DNA of 64,000 nt from Paenibacillus thalictri (GCF_004307995.1 NZ_SIRE01000009.1:62001-126000), one strand, 5' to 3'. Counted from the stretch's first letter, positions 1-9,136 are shown. Translations and numbers: made by a program. The notes: generated from the sequence alone by a model not told the origin.

Positions 1-967
1 CCTGCATCATCTTTTTGATCGGACTGTAGTGCCGTCCGGAAACAAGCGCCATCAGCAGAAGGCCCACTGCGAGACATAAGCCGGAAATGGTCAGCGTCAT
101 TTGCAGCACGGCGTTTGATTTTTGAAATACTTCCTTGGAAGGATTAAGCGCTACATACTGCCAGCCGTTAAAGTCGGAAATGATATACGAGACGAACATT
201 TCGGTCCCGTTCATGTTTTCGATCAAATAACCTTCTTTGTTCCCCTTCATCTTGCGGGAATCCGCGGCGTCCAGCCGGGTAAACAGGATGCTTTTATCTT
301 TATATGACAGCACGTGCCCGTCCCGGTTGATAATCGCCACATTGCCTAACTTGCGGTTGTTGATGTTGATGACGGCATCATAAAGCAAGTCTTCCTTCAG
401 ATTAATGACGAGTATGCCGGCTTTGCCCCGATCCGAGGCCGGCACGCTAGTCACATAGCTGATAATATTTTCTTTGGAGCCGCTCGCGCTGACCAGTTCG
501 CTCGTATCGTACCAGTTGGAGAAAACCGGCTCATCCAAAAAACGCCGGATCGAAGACGCATACCAGAATCCGTCCAGATCCACGATGCCCGAGTTGGAAA
601 TGACCTTGCCGTTTGCCGTGCTGTATAAATAGACGGACTGAATATAACGCGAGGAGGCCACCTTGTCGCGAAACGTATCGTTAATATTTTCCAGGAAACG
701 GTATTCTTCGTTCATATCCCATTTTAACCAAAGCGCTCTTTGCACGTCCCGGTTTAATATGAGCGAAGAGGCCGTCTGCTGAATTTCCCCTAAAGCGATT
801 TCAACAATTTTTTTCGTTTGCCCCAAAATTTCAATATTGGATGAGTACACTTCCTGCTTTAGCGTGCTGTTGACATAACTGTATACCAACGTGCCGGTAA
901 CCAGCGTAATAAACAGCACAGCCGCGATCAGACTAAGAAGCAGCCGCTTAAAAACGGTACGCCGCAT
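1..967 (-). CDS. Membrane sensor protein, N-terminal part (leaves the window)
   Basis: The first 322 codons of a gene that continues past base 1. It starts with MRRTVFKRLLLSLI, has a first membrane segment at about residues 8-28, an extracytoplasmic dCache-like region of about 260 residues, and a second membrane segment near residues 290-310 followed by SPIKKM. That arrangement is shared by YesM-type histidine kinases and by membrane-anchored AraC regulators (YtdP type). The C-terminal half that would decide between them is missing. The ATG has an AAAGGGGA ribosome site 5 bases upstream. It probably senses an extracellular sugar signal for a neighbouring uptake system outside the window. Confidence 0.8.
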   Translation of the reverse strand, partial: MRRTVFKRLLLSLIAAVLFITLVTGTLVYSYVNSTLKQEVYSSNIEILGQTKKIVEIALGEIQQTASSLILNRDVQRALWLKWDMNEEYRFLENINDTFRDKVASSRYIQSVYLYSTANGKVISNSGIVDLDGFWYASSIRRFLDEPVFSNWYDTSELVSASGSKENIISYVTSVPASDRGKAGILVINLKEDLLYDAVININNRKLGNVAIINRDGHVLSYKDKSILFTRLDAADSRKMKGNKEGYLIENMNGTEMFVSYIISDFNGWQYVALNPSKEVFQKSNAVLQMTLTISGLCLAVGLLLMALVSGRHYSPIKKMMQ

Positions 968-1033
968 AAATTCCCCTTTCACTCACATGAAAATGCGCAT
1001 AGGATTCCAGATTTATGTGTTCATGGTACTTCA

Positions 1034-1063
1034 ATTATAACGGCTTATGCCATAAGCACTCAA
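1034..1063 (-). promoter_or_regulatory. Sigma-A-like promoter of the sensor gene
   Basis: Read on the minus strand there is TTGAGT, an 18-base gap and a perfect TATAAT, 67 bases upstream of the sensor ATG at 967. Position and strand fit. There is no experimental support. Confidence 0.5.
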
Positions 1064-1261
1064 TGACAGGATTTGACAATGACATCTGGAGGGGAGCAGT
1101 AAGCAGGTTCGCTGGGGATATTGGTGTTTTAGAGAAAGATGGTACGGGAGGGGTGTTTGGTAATTATGTCGAAACAAACGTTAATGGAAGAACGGTCATG
1201 CAGGGGGGCCTATCTGGGCTAGACAGAAGGCGAGAGGTTACCGGGAACCATCCGCATAGTT

Positions 1262-1298
1262 AGCGGGCTTGCGTGGCGATGCAAAGCCCGCTTTTTTT
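1262..1298 (+). terminator. Rho-independent terminator, plus strand
   Basis: AGCGGGCTT pairs with AAGCCCGCT around a 13-base loop, followed by seven T. It has a T-run only on the plus strand, so it ends a plus-strand transcript although no convincing plus-strand gene precedes it. It also lies just beyond the esterase stop and could act weakly as a hairpin for the minus strand. Confidence 0.7.
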
Positions 1299-1331
1299 GT
1301 GTCTGGCGGCGGTCTCTCTGACAAATTTCCG

Positions 1332-2378
1332 TTATAGTTTCCACTGTTCTTTGACGAAATCCCATACCCGGTTTATAAAATACCGGTGCCCGCCGTTGCC
1401 GACAAACAGCTCGCACCGGTCTGCCGCGCCAAATTGCTCATAGATGGCTTGAACGTGCCGGAACGACAACTGTGTTCCTTCTATCGGGAACAGCGGATCC
1501 GCTTCGCCATTGATCATCAATACGGGACGGGGGGCGATTAGGCCGGCCACATCGTACATCTCCGCATATTGCATTAAGCCGGGAACAGCATTGCAGATAC
1601 AGTGGTGAACCGAAACGATCGAATGCTCGAAGGTGCAAAAGTAGCAGCCCGGCGCAGCCAATCCAATTCGCTCATCCAATGCCGCGGCAAAAACGCAAAC
1701 CGCGCCGCCGCTGGAGCTGCCGGTAATCATGACCTTCGACATATCGAGCTCCGGACGGCTTTCGGCATAATCCATCAATCTGCTTACGTCATGAACCCGT
1801 TCGCCGATTAACGACCTGCCCATCAGCAGCGAAATCCGCTGCAAATCGTCACACGACTTTGCTTTCCCCGCGTCGAGATCCTCGCGGCGGGCCATTTCCC
1901 AAAATCCCCGCACGTCGGGCACAATGGCCGCATAACCCTGCGAAAGCGCCTGCATGGCAAGGTCGCGGTCCTCGCTGACCGCCTGCTCCCGTTCTTCCTC
2001 GCTGTCATAATTCCCGGCGTACACTTCCTTGCCGCGTTTACCGTGTCCATGGATGCACAACACAACCGGCACAGGTTGTGCGGCATGCTTAGGGAGCAGC
2101 AGATAGAACGGCACTTCAACATCCGCCTCGCTCGCAATGTAAATTTTCTCCCGAATATAATCGCCGTATTCCACGATTTCCGCGATAAGCGGGGCAAGAG
2201 GCACGTCTGCCGAATGCCGCCTGATTTGCGTTAGCCCCGTGATTTCGGCCAACTTATGCCGCAGGTTATACTGCCATTCTTGCCAGTTTCCCGTTTTCAT
2301 CGGCAAGCGGTAGTCGAATTCCCGGACTAGCTTGGATTGAACCGAGCGTATATATTTCTTTTCGTCAAATTGGATCAT
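1332..2378 (-). CDS. Alpha/beta hydrolase (acetyl-xylan-esterase/dienelactone-hydrolase-like)
   Basis: A 348-residue cytoplasmic hydrolase with no signal peptide. The visible catalytic triad is Ser222 in GSSSGG, Asp294 in GEADPLFP and His331 in GNGGHRY. An HGHGKRG oxyanion-type loop precedes them at about residue 113. The family includes acetyl-xylan and other sugar esterases, so deacylation of an imported oligosaccharide is the likely role. It is the last gene of the transporter/two-component operon. The start at 2378 has AAGGG nine bases upstream. The alternative ATG at 2387 overlaps the regulator stop as ATGA, which would couple translation. The substrate is unknown. Confidence 0.8.
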   Translation of the reverse strand: MIQFDEKKYIRSVQSKLVREFDYRLPMKTGNWQEWQYNLRHKLAEITGLTQIRRHSADVPLAPLIAEIVEYGDYIREKIYIASEADVEVPFYLLLPKHAAQPVPVVLCIHGHGKRGKEVYAGNYDSEEEREQAVSEDRDLAMQALSQGYAAIVPDVRGFWEMARREDLDAGKAKSCDDLQRISLLMGRSLIGERVHDVSRLMDYAESRPELDMSKVMITGSSSGGAVCVFAAALDERIGLAAPGCYFCTFEHSIVSVHHCICNAVPGLMQYAEMYDVAGLIAPRPVLMINGEADPLFPIEGTQLSFRHVQAIYEQFGAADRCELFVGNGGHRYFINRVWDFVKEQWKL

Positions 2379-2383
2379 ACAGA

Positions 2384-3994
2384 TCATCCCTTCGTTTGTG
2401 ATTTGCCGCTGTACTCGCGGGGCGGCAGGCCGATTTCATTTTTGAATAAACGGATAAAATAGCTTTTATTGTCATAACCCAGCATGTACGCGATTTCCTC
2501 TACCGTTTTATCGGTATGGTCGAGCAGTTCTTTGGCTTTGCCCATCTTTGTCTGAATGACATATTCAATGAAGGTAAGGCCGGTCTCCTTTTTGTACAAT
2601 CGGCTGAAGTAAGACGGGTTCAAGTGAAGGTGGTCGGCCACTTCCTCCAACGTTATTTTTTGATCCAAATGGTTTTCTACATAGCGGTGGGCTTTGCGAA
2701 TCTCACCTCGCTGCGATTGCCGGACAATCGCGCCCATTTGCATCAACATCTCGTTCAAATGAGCCAGTATCCAGCTTTTCAACCGGTTTACGTTGTCAAT
2801 CTCGCTCATGGTGCCGTGCAGTACCTGATCGGAATACGCGGTATGAAGCCCTTGCAGCAATTTGAATTTCAGCCGCAGGTCCAAAATCAGCTTCAAAGCC
2901 CATTCCTTCGCTATATCGGGCGAAAACCGCCGCATCTCAATAAAATCGATCCACTTCGCAACCGCCGCTTCCATACCTTCAGCATCCTCCTGCAAAATAA
3001 GCCTTTTCAACTCATCCAATGCAGAAGAAAACGAGGCGAATAAATCATCCTTAGAAAACTCAGCCTCTTGTATAGTTCCGATATATTTTTCCGGCAAATA
3101 GAAACCGCTTTCGAGCGCAAGCAGCTGCCTGCGCATCACTGACTTCAATTCGCACGGTTGTTGGCACCATTCGCCGATATAAAACGAAACATCTGCCTTC
3201 AAATACGTTTTCAGCGCCTCCTGCACACGCTCCAACACGCGGAGATATTCGTTTTCCTTGCGTTCGTCGGGACTGGGAATCAGCATAAAACCGGCCTTGG
3301 CACTATAACGCAGGCTGATTGCGCCCAATGATGAGCCGGCTACTTCGTCAGTTATATTTTCCACTGCATAAACGAGCATATCGTCCGTCATATGGAGAAT
3401 TGTTTTCGTTTCTTCATAACGCTCGACGCGGTAAAGCACGATGAGGCAGGAATGCGCAGCAAGATCGATACCGTATTGCTTCAGTGTTTCAAGCCAATCC
3501 TCCGGATGCCAGATCGGGTGGTGCAGCGTTTCAAGCAAAAATTTTTGTTTCAGCTCCGCTTTGCTGCCGTGCAAGATTAACTTGAGCTTATCCTGCCGCT
3601 TGCGGTTTTCCCTAGCTTCGTCCAACCGTTTACAAAGCTTTCGCAACTGACCGACGACCATGTCCGAGGAAATCGTCTCTTTCAGAATATAGTCCTGCAC
3701 GTTCAGCTTAACGGCCTGCTGGGCGTACCGAAAATCGTTGTAACAGGAAAGGATGATGGTGTACAGGTCCCCGTCGATGTTCTTCAACTGCTCGATCAGA
3801 TCGATGCCCGAAAGCAGCGGCATGCCGATGTCGGTAATGAGAATATCCGGCATTTCCGCTTTCGCTTGCTTTAATGCCTCAAGCGGATTGTCGTACATCC
3901 CCTGCAGCCGCAAGTTGAGCTCTTCCCATGGTATGATCTGAGCTAAGTACTGCACGACCGGATAATCGTCGTCAACGAGCATAACACTATACAT
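2384..3994 (-). CDS. YesN-type response regulator (REC + AraC DNA-binding domain)
   Basis: A 536-residue regulator. The receiver domain (residues 1-120) has the acidic triplet DDD at 8-10, phospho-acceptor Asp55 in ITDIGMP and Lys105 in the conserved ILKE position. A poorly conserved linker of about 300 residues follows. The C-terminal 100 residues form the double helix-turn-helix of AraC proteins (HLHLNPSYFSRLYKKETG; second helix around YMLGYDNKSYFIRLFKNEIG). The ATG follows AAGGAGGTGA. Its start overlaps the kinase stop by 8 bases, so the two are co-translated as a pair. It probably activates the upstream transporter operon. Confidence 0.93.
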   Translation of the reverse strand: MYSVMLVDDDYPVVQYLAQIIPWEELNLRLQGMYDNPLEALKQAKAEMPDILITDIGMPLLSGIDLIEQLKNIDGDLYTIILSCYNDFRYAQQAVKLNVQDYILKETISSDMVVGQLRKLCKRLDEARENRKRQDKLKLILHGSKAELKQKFLLETLHHPIWHPEDWLETLKQYGIDLAAHSCLIVLYRVERYEETKTILHMTDDMLVYAVENITDEVAGSSLGAISLRYSAKAGFMLIPSPDERKENEYLRVLERVQEALKTYLKADVSFYIGEWCQQPCELKSVMRRQLLALESGFYLPEKYIGTIQEAEFSKDDLFASFSSALDELKRLILQEDAEGMEAAVAKWIDFIEMRRFSPDIAKEWALKLILDLRLKFKLLQGLHTAYSDQVLHGTMSEIDNVNRLKSWILAHLNEMLMQMGAIVRQSQRGEIRKAHRYVENHLDQKITLEEVADHLHLNPSYFSRLYKKETGLTFIEYVIQTKMGKAKELLDHTDKTVEEIAYMLGYDNKSYFIRLFKNEIGLPPREYSGKSQTKG

Positions 3995-5786
3995 CGGACC
4001 TCACCTCCTTGAAACATTCCCTTGGAATAAACAGCGTAATGATCGTGCCAACGTTATTTTCGCTTGCAATCGACATGTCGAACAACGGCCCGTAGGTCAG
4101 CTTTAACCGTTCGTAGGCGTTTTTCAGGCCGATTCCGGATATTCCCCCATGGTTTGCAGGCGTGTCGTCTCCTTCGTCGTTGGAGCGCAGCTTCTGAAGC
4201 AGCTGACCCAGCTTCTCCGGCTGCATTCCCGTCCCGTTATCCTCAACGGTCAGAATCAGCCGCCCCGTTTCCATGCGGCTGGACACTCTGATAACGCCAA
4301 CTCTGTTCGCAAGCCCGTGCAAAATCGCATTTTCGACAAAAGGCTGGATGGAAAATCGGGGAATCTCCTCGAATAAAGTATTCGAAGCCGGCTCCAGCTC
4401 TAAGCTGATCTGCTCCTTATGCCGAAGGTTAACCAGCTTGACATAACTGGCAATCAACTCGAGTTCATCGTGCAGCGGGATATATTCATTGCTGCGATTG
4501 ATGGTCATGCGCAGCAGGGCCGACAAGGATCCCAGCAATTCGGCGTTCTCCTCATCGCCCTTCATTAAAATTTTCATTCTTGTAGAATTCAAAATGTTGA
4601 ACAAAAAATGAGGGTTTACTTGCGCCTGCAGCATTTCCAGCTCGGCAGCCCGCTTGCGTGTTTGCTCCAGCGTGATCTGACCGATCATCTGCTCAATCCG
4701 GTCAAGCATCTGGTCAAACGATTGGGCGAACCTCCCGATCTCATCGTTACTTGTTATATTGGATCTGAATGTCAGCTGGCCGCTGCGCACTTTAGTGACA
4801 ACTTTGCCGAGCAGCTTGAACGGCTTCGTCATTTGATTCAACAAATAAAGCAGAATGATCAAAAATAAAGCGAAGCAAGTGATCGTAAGCAGCAGTACGT
4901 TTCGGTGGACCCGGCTGATGTTGTCGATAGCTTCTTTATATGGCGTCAAGCTGACCAAATACCAGTCGGAAAAAGCCAGCTTGCGTTTGACCAGCAGCAG
5001 ATTGTTGTTCTCATAGTGAACGATGCTTGCGGTTCCGCCGTCGATCTCGTTCATATAAGGAAACACGGACCCAATCTTATCCCGGTTCGTGTGAGACAAC
5101 ACCGTACCTTCGCCGTTCACGAGCATAATCTCCTGAGAATTGCTGTAGCTGCGGAAAATATTGTTCACATCGGATTCGTATATGCTGGCGACCATATACC
5201 CGCTTGTCACCGAAGAATATTTCATAGTGCGCGCAATGGTAATCAAGTACGGGCTTTTATTTGCGCTGGATGCGATGTAGTTTTTTTGCGTGCCGACCCA
5301 ATAGGTTTCCAGCGCATCCATATGTTCGAGCTGCCGGAACCAATCCATCCGGGTAAAATTGATCGGGTCGTAATCCTGAATGTAGGAATAATTGGAGAAA
5401 GCGGTCCCTGATGTGCTTATAACCGCCAAATAGAGCGGATTGCTTGACGCGGTAACCACGCTGGCAAACTTTTCGTTCATTTTTTTCATATTGTAAAATC
5501 GCTTTGTGGCGTCCTGTTCCGCGCTTTCGTCATCAAGAATCGATTTCACTTCGTTGTCGAATTGGATGGCATTGGTGACGGAAATCAAATTGTTGATCAG
5601 ATTGGCAATGTACGTATCGAGGATAAGCAAGGATTGCTCCGTGTTTGCGATGGCCTGCTCTTTAAATACGTCTTTTGTCGCGTAATTCGAGACAACGACA
5701 ACGATAACCATAGGAATGATCAAACAGAGAAAAGAGGAGGCGAGCAATTTTTGCCTGAATGACGTGACTTTCGACAACCTCAGCAT
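3987..5786 (-). CDS. YesM-type sensor histidine kinase
   Basis: A 599-residue membrane kinase. Membrane segments at about 14-34 and 296-316 flank a dCache-like extracellular domain, followed by a HAMP linker. The His-kinase motif is QVNPHFLFNILNS, with the phospho-acceptor His after NP. The C-terminal ATPase domain shows NAILHGL (N box), VEDNGTGM (G1) and GISGIGLKN (G2). The motif set is that of the His_kinase (PF06580) group that signals to YesN-type regulators. The partner is encoded immediately downstream with overlapping reading frames. An AGGAGG site lies 11 bases before the ATG. It likely senses the ligand of the adjacent importer, alone or through the binding protein. Confidence 0.93.
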   Translation of the reverse strand: MLRLSKVTSFRQKLLASSFLCLIIPMVIVVVVSNYATKDVFKEQAIANTEQSLLILDTYIANLINNLISVTNAIQFDNEVKSILDDESAEQDATKRFYNMKKMNEKFASVVTASSNPLYLAVISTSGTAFSNYSYIQDYDPINFTRMDWFRQLEHMDALETYWVGTQKNYIASSANKSPYLITIARTMKYSSVTSGYMVASIYESDVNNIFRSYSNSQEIMLVNGEGTVLSHTNRDKIGSVFPYMNEIDGGTASIVHYENNNLLLVKRKLAFSDWYLVSLTPYKEAIDNISRVHRNVLLLTITCFALFLIILLYLLNQMTKPFKLLGKVVTKVRSGQLTFRSNITSNDEIGRFAQSFDQMLDRIEQMIGQITLEQTRKRAAELEMLQAQVNPHFLFNILNSTRMKILMKGDEENAELLGSLSALLRMTINRSNEYIPLHDELELIASYVKLVNLRHKEQISLELEPASNTLFEEIPRFSIQPFVENAILHGLANRVGVIRVSSRMETGRLILTVEDNGTGMQPEKLGQLLQKLRSNDEGDDTPANHGGISGIGLKNAYERLKLTYGPLFDMSIASENNVGTIITLFIPRECFKEVRSDV

Positions 5787-5820
5787 CCTCGTTTCATCCT
5801 CCTGCTTCGCCCTGTTTGCG

Positions 5821-5857
5821 AAAAGGACCGGGGGAGCATACCGCTTCCCGATCCCTG
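5821..5857 (-). terminator. Intra-operon stem-loop, possible attenuator
   Basis: On the minus strand GGATCGGG pairs with CCCGGTCC (one G-U pair) and is followed by TTTT. It lies in the gap between the binding-protein stop and the kinase start. Such a weak terminator would let the transporter genes be made in excess over the sensor pair. Confidence 0.4.
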
Positions 5858-5863
5858 CCGTGT

Positions 5864-7207
5864 TTATTGCTTTTTACCCGCTCCTGCAATTTTGATCAGC
5901 GCTTCGGTTGATTTGGAGATGGTCGCGTTCGCATCTTGCACTCCGAGCAAAAACTTCTCGACCTCGCCGTTGAACGTTTTTTGCGCTTCCGCATTATAAG
6001 AAGGCGGCATGTCAAGCTCGGAAAACTTAAAGGTGTTCAGCACATGCAGCAGCGATTCCTTGTCCATAAATTGCGGCTGAGCCACATTGCTTATAATTTT
6101 ATCCGCCACTTTGGCCGTATCCGCCTTTCGCCAGGCCGGAAACTCTTTGCCTTGCAAAACGAGACCTTCCGTTGACAAATAACGCGCCGCTTTATAAGCT
6201 TCTTCCTTGTGCTTCGACTTGGAAGAAATGGCGATAAAATCGCCGTTAACTCCGGTATATCCGTTCGGATCATCCTTGGAAAACTTCGGATAAGGCGCGT
6301 AGACCGTTTTGAATTTGGCCGGCAATTGTGCCGTGCCGCCCGATTCCTTGACCATCCAGGAGCCTTCGAACATCATGCTGATGTCACCGTTCAAGAAGGA
6401 AGCGCGGGCATCCAGCTTTTGCGCGATTATATCGGCATACGGCATCGCCGTCTTGTCGACTTGCTCCGCTTTCCACATGATATCAAGCGATTTTCTCGTT
6501 CGGGCGTTATCGACGTTTGGCGTGCCGTCTTTTTTATACATCCCGTTTTCCTGCGGCTGGTTAGAGAGAACCGGATTCATAATCGAATTGGTAAAATGGC
6601 CGCCGTACCTTTTTTTCGTTCCTTCGCCTTTGGTCAGCTTTCTGGCGTATTCCAGATAATCGTCCCATGTCCATTCTTTCGGTACGGGCAGTCCGGCTTC
6701 ATCCAAATGCTCTTTGTTCAACAATACCAGCTTGGCGCTATATTTTCCAGGAATGGCATAATATTTCCCGTTGTATTTCATATCGAGCATATATTCGTCG
6801 TTATAGTTCAGCCCTTCCTTTTTCATGTAATCGTCGAGCGGCTCCAGCATGCCCATGCCGATCCGCTGCGTATAGCTGCTGGCGCTGTTTAGCACGAAAA
6901 TGTCGAGCTGCTCTCCGGATGCGGCAAGCAAATCCAGCTTTTTCATGGCGTCGGGGGCATTTTCCGTTAAAAACTCGTATTCCAGCTTAATGCCGGGATT
7001 TTTGGCGTTAAAGTCATCAACCGCCTTATTGATCGCTTCCCGCTCGTTTGTATACCAGCTGTGCAGTTTAATGACGACCGGTTTCTTAGAATCCGGACCA
7101 GCCGTCGCTTTGCCGTTTTCCGGAGCGGCTTTCTCGGAAGTGCAGCCGGTGACCAAGCTGAATATCAATGTGCACGTCAGAGGTAACGCCCATTTTTTTA
7201 TACTCAA
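5864..7207 (-). CDS. Sugar ABC transporter substrate-binding lipoprotein (CUT1)
   Basis: A 447-residue lipoprotein. The signal peptide ends in the lipobox LVTGC at about residue 22, so the mature protein is anchored by Cys outside the membrane. The body has the extracellular solute-binding fold of family 1, with the typical KPVVIKLHSWYTNEREAINKAVD opening split here by charged residues, a DDYLEYARKLT segment and YTGVNGDFIAISSKSK near the middle. It starts at TTG with AGGGG about nine bases upstream. It lies 27 bases after the second permease and before the kinase, so it feeds this operon's importer. No ATPase gene is present; such systems normally share an MsmX-like ATPase encoded elsewhere. 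Confidence 0.93.
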   Translation of the reverse strand: MSIKKWALPLTCTLIFSLVTGCTSEKAAPENGKATAGPDSKKPVVIKLHSWYTNEREAINKAVDDFNAKNPGIKLEYEFLTENAPDAMKKLDLLAASGEQLDIFVLNSASSYTQRIGMGMLEPLDDYMKKEGLNYNDEYMLDMKYNGKYYAIPGKYSAKLVLLNKEHLDEAGLPVPKEWTWDDYLEYARKLTKGEGTKKRYGGHFTNSIMNPVLSNQPQENGMYKKDGTPNVDNARTRKSLDIMWKAEQVDKTAMPYADIIAQKLDARASFLNGDISMMFEGSWMVKESGGTAQLPAKFKTVYAPYPKFSKDDPNGYTGVNGDFIAISSKSKHKEEAYKAARYLSTEGLVLQGKEFPAWRKADTAKVADKIISNVAQPQFMDKESLLHVLNTFKFSELDMPPSYNAEAQKTFNGEVEKFLLGVQDANATISKSTEALIKIAGAGKKQ

Positions 7208-7234
7208 AACAAATCCCCTCCATATGTCGGTTAA

Positions 7235-8065
7235 CTAGCCTTTCACTCCGCCAAGCGATATGCCTTCAATGACATGCCGCTGTCCGATAATAAAAATGAT
7301 GAGCAGCGGAATAATCGCCGATACGGTGCCTGCCATAATCAGCGAATAAAACTGTCCGTTGTCGTCCGCGAACGACCGGATGCCCAATTGAAGCGTGTAC
7401 AGCTTCGGAGAGCGAATGAAAATGAGCGGATTCTGGTAGTCGTTCCATGTCCAGATAAACCGCAAAATCATATAGGTGGCAATGGCCGGGCGAACAAGCG
7501 GAATTCCGATAGAAATAAATATGCGCCAATGGCCGGCCCCGTCGATTTTGGCCGACTCCAGCAGGTCGTTGTTCAGCCCCAAGAAAAATTGCCGCAATAA
7601 AAAGGTACCCAGCACACTGAAGCTGCCCAGCAGGATGAGCCCCGCATGGCTGTCGAACAACCGCAGCCAGCGGTAAAAAATGAATTGCGGCACGAGGATA
7701 GCTTCATGAGGGATCATGTAGGTGCAGAGCAAAATAATAAACAATGCGCTTTTTCCGGCAAATCGAATTTTGGAAAAGCCATAACCGGCCATACACGATA
7801 CGAGAATCGATATACACGCGGTAATGACCGTAATTTTTAAGGAATTCCAATAATAAAGCGGAAAAGGCGACTTTCCGAGCCAAACCGCTTTATAGTTCTG
7901 CACTATATTCCAGTGCGTCGGAACCCACTCTACGGGATAACGAAACACATCCGCTTCCGGCTTTAGCGATGCCGAGATCATCCATAACAGCGGCAGCAAA
8001 AATACGATGCCAAGAATGGACATAAGCAAGGTGACGATGATTTTTCTCGGATTGAGGTTTGCCAC
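7235..8065 (-). CDS. Sugar ABC transporter permease, MalG-type (CUT1)
   Basis: A membrane permease with about six helices. The EAA loop reads ESAKIDGAGHWRIFISIGIPLVRPA, here named only by its ESAKIDGAG core, where the transport ATPase docks. The C terminus ends in ISLGGVKG, typical of MalG-like subunits. I place the start at the GTG at 8065 because TAGGAGTG lies seven bases upstream. The longer frame beginning at 8146 would run 29 bases into the preceding permease gene and adds a non-homologous leader. It pairs with the upstream MalF-type subunit. Confidence 0.9.
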   Translation of the reverse strand: MANLNPRKIIVTLLMSILGIVFLLPLLWMISASLKPEADVFRYPVEWVPTHWNIVQNYKAVWLGKSPFPLYYWNSLKITVITACISILVSCMAGYGFSKIRFAGKSALFIILLCTYMIPHEAILVPQFIFYRWLRLFDSHAGLILLGSFSVLGTFLLRQFFLGLNNDLLESAKIDGAGHWRIFISIGIPLVRPAIATYMILRFIWTWNDYQNPLIFIRSPKLYTLQLGIRSFADDNGQFYSLIMAGTVSAIIPLLIIFIIGQRHVIEGISLGGVKG

Positions 8066-8117
8066 TGCCGTCACTCCTAAACGTTTTGGGAAGCTATATT
8101 TGTTGTTCAAGCATGTT

Positions 8118-9056
8118 TTAATAATTGACCCACTTTTTTTGCCCATACCACTGGACTAGCGTAATGAGCAGAACAGACACAAACAGCACTAGGGACATGG
8201 CCGAGGCGTAACCGATATTCATGTTGACGAAGGCGGTTTCGTACAAATAATACACGATCACGGAGGTGGAGCGCGCCGGTCCCCCTTGCGTTAAAACGCT
8301 AATGACATTAAACACTTTAAACGATCCGATAATGCCGGTGACGAGCAAAAAAAACGAAGTCGGAGAGAGCAGCGGCACGGTAATGCGGACCAGCTTCAGC
8401 CAGCGGCTCGCTCCATCCATGTCTGCAGCCTCATATAGTTCCTTGGGAATGGATTGCAGTCCGGCCGTATAAATAATCAGATTAAATCCGATCCCGGCCC
8501 ACGTCATGATCGCCATCAGGGAGGGGAGCGCGTAATGCACATCGGCCAGCCATTTGGGAGGAGCGGAGACGCCCAAGGACATGAGCGTTTGATTGACCGG
8601 GCCATGGCTCGGGTGGAATAAAACTTGCCATACAATGCCGATCGCCACAATACTCGAAATATAGGGCATAAAATAAACGATTTTAAATAAATCTTTGCCA
8701 TATACAGATTTATGGATGATGACCGCCAACATAAGGGAAATCAGCATCGTCAAAGGTACGGTCACAATAAATATAAGGTTGTTCGCAATGGATTTCCAGA
8801 AGACGGGGTCGTCGCCCAGAAGCCTGAAATTGTCCAAACCGATAAACTTCATCTGATCAATCCCCGCCACAAAATTCCAGTCGGCAAAGCTGAGCAGCAG
8901 CGACGCGACAACAGGAATTAAAACAAGCACAAGCACGCCGGTTATCATAGGTCCCACAAACATATATCCGGTTACCGTTTCATTTCGGAGCCGTCTGTTC
9001 TTTTTAACCGCCGTTGCCTTCCCTGCATGTAAATCGGTTGCTGCGTTAAAGGGCAA
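8118..9056 (-). CDS. Sugar ABC transporter permease, MalF-type (CUT1)
   Basis: A 312-residue permease with six predicted helices, the first in the GYMFVGPMITGVLVLVLIP region. The EAA motif is EAADMDGASRWLKLVRITVP. It is the first gene of the transporter/two-component operon. The start is a TTG at 9056, chosen because GAGGAGGT sits seven bases upstream; no ATG or GTG in frame is as well placed. The subunit belongs to the ordinary carbohydrate uptake (CUT1) group and not to the LplB group seen in the three other cassettes of this window. Confidence 0.92.
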   Translation of the reverse strand: MPFNAATDLHAGKATAVKKNRRLRNETVTGYMFVGPMITGVLVLVLIPVVASLLLSFADWNFVAGIDQMKFIGLDNFRLLGDDPVFWKSIANNLIFIVTVPLTMLISLMLAVIIHKSVYGKDLFKIVYFMPYISSIVAIGIVWQVLFHPSHGPVNQTLMSLGVSAPPKWLADVHYALPSLMAIMTWAGIGFNLIIYTAGLQSIPKELYEAADMDGASRWLKLVRITVPLLSPTSFFLLVTGIIGSFKVFNVISVLTQGGPARSTSVIVYYLYETAFVNMNIGYASAMSLVLFVSVLLITLVQWYGQKKWVNY

Positions 9057-9082
9057 TAATAATACCTCCTCTGCGAAAACTG

Positions 9083-9100
9083 TTTAGTTGATCAACTAAA
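9083..9100. promoter_or_regulatory. Perfect 18-bp palindrome, probable repressor operator
   Basis: TTTAGTTGATCAACTAAA is a perfect inverted repeat. It sits about 27 bases upstream of the TTG start at 9056 and just downstream of the predicted promoter at 9109-9136. A protein bound here would block transcription of the whole transporter operon. Sequences of this kind are bound by dimeric helix-turn-helix repressors (for example ROK/XylR or MarR types). No such repressor gene is in the window. Confidence 0.6.
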
Positions 9101-9108
9101 TTAGTTCC

Positions 9109-9136
9109 AGTATAGAGGATGAATGTGATCTGCAAA
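9109..9136 (-). promoter_or_regulatory. Promoter of the 9056-1332 operon
   Basis: The minus strand reads TTTGCA, 16 bases, TATACT. The -10 box ends 9 bases before the palindromic operator, which would then cover the start of transcription. Confidence 0.45.

Larger units (their letters stand above)
968..1331. other. Intergenic region, possible short plus-strand transcript
   Basis: These 364 bases lie between the sensor start and the esterase stop. Both flanking genes are on the minus strand, yet the region ends in a strong plus-strand terminator (1262-1298). Small inverted repeats (GTTTG/CAAAC near 1160-1190, GGTT/AACC near 1237-1250) precede it. An 82-codon plus-strand frame (1015-1263) resembles no protein I know and has no ribosome site. 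A non-coding RNA or leader fits better, but I recognise no known family. Confidence 0.3.

Noticed and set aside
1015..1263. 82-codon plus-strand frame
   Set aside because: No ribosome site and no recognisable motif; it ends against the terminator by chance or belongs to a non-coding transcript.
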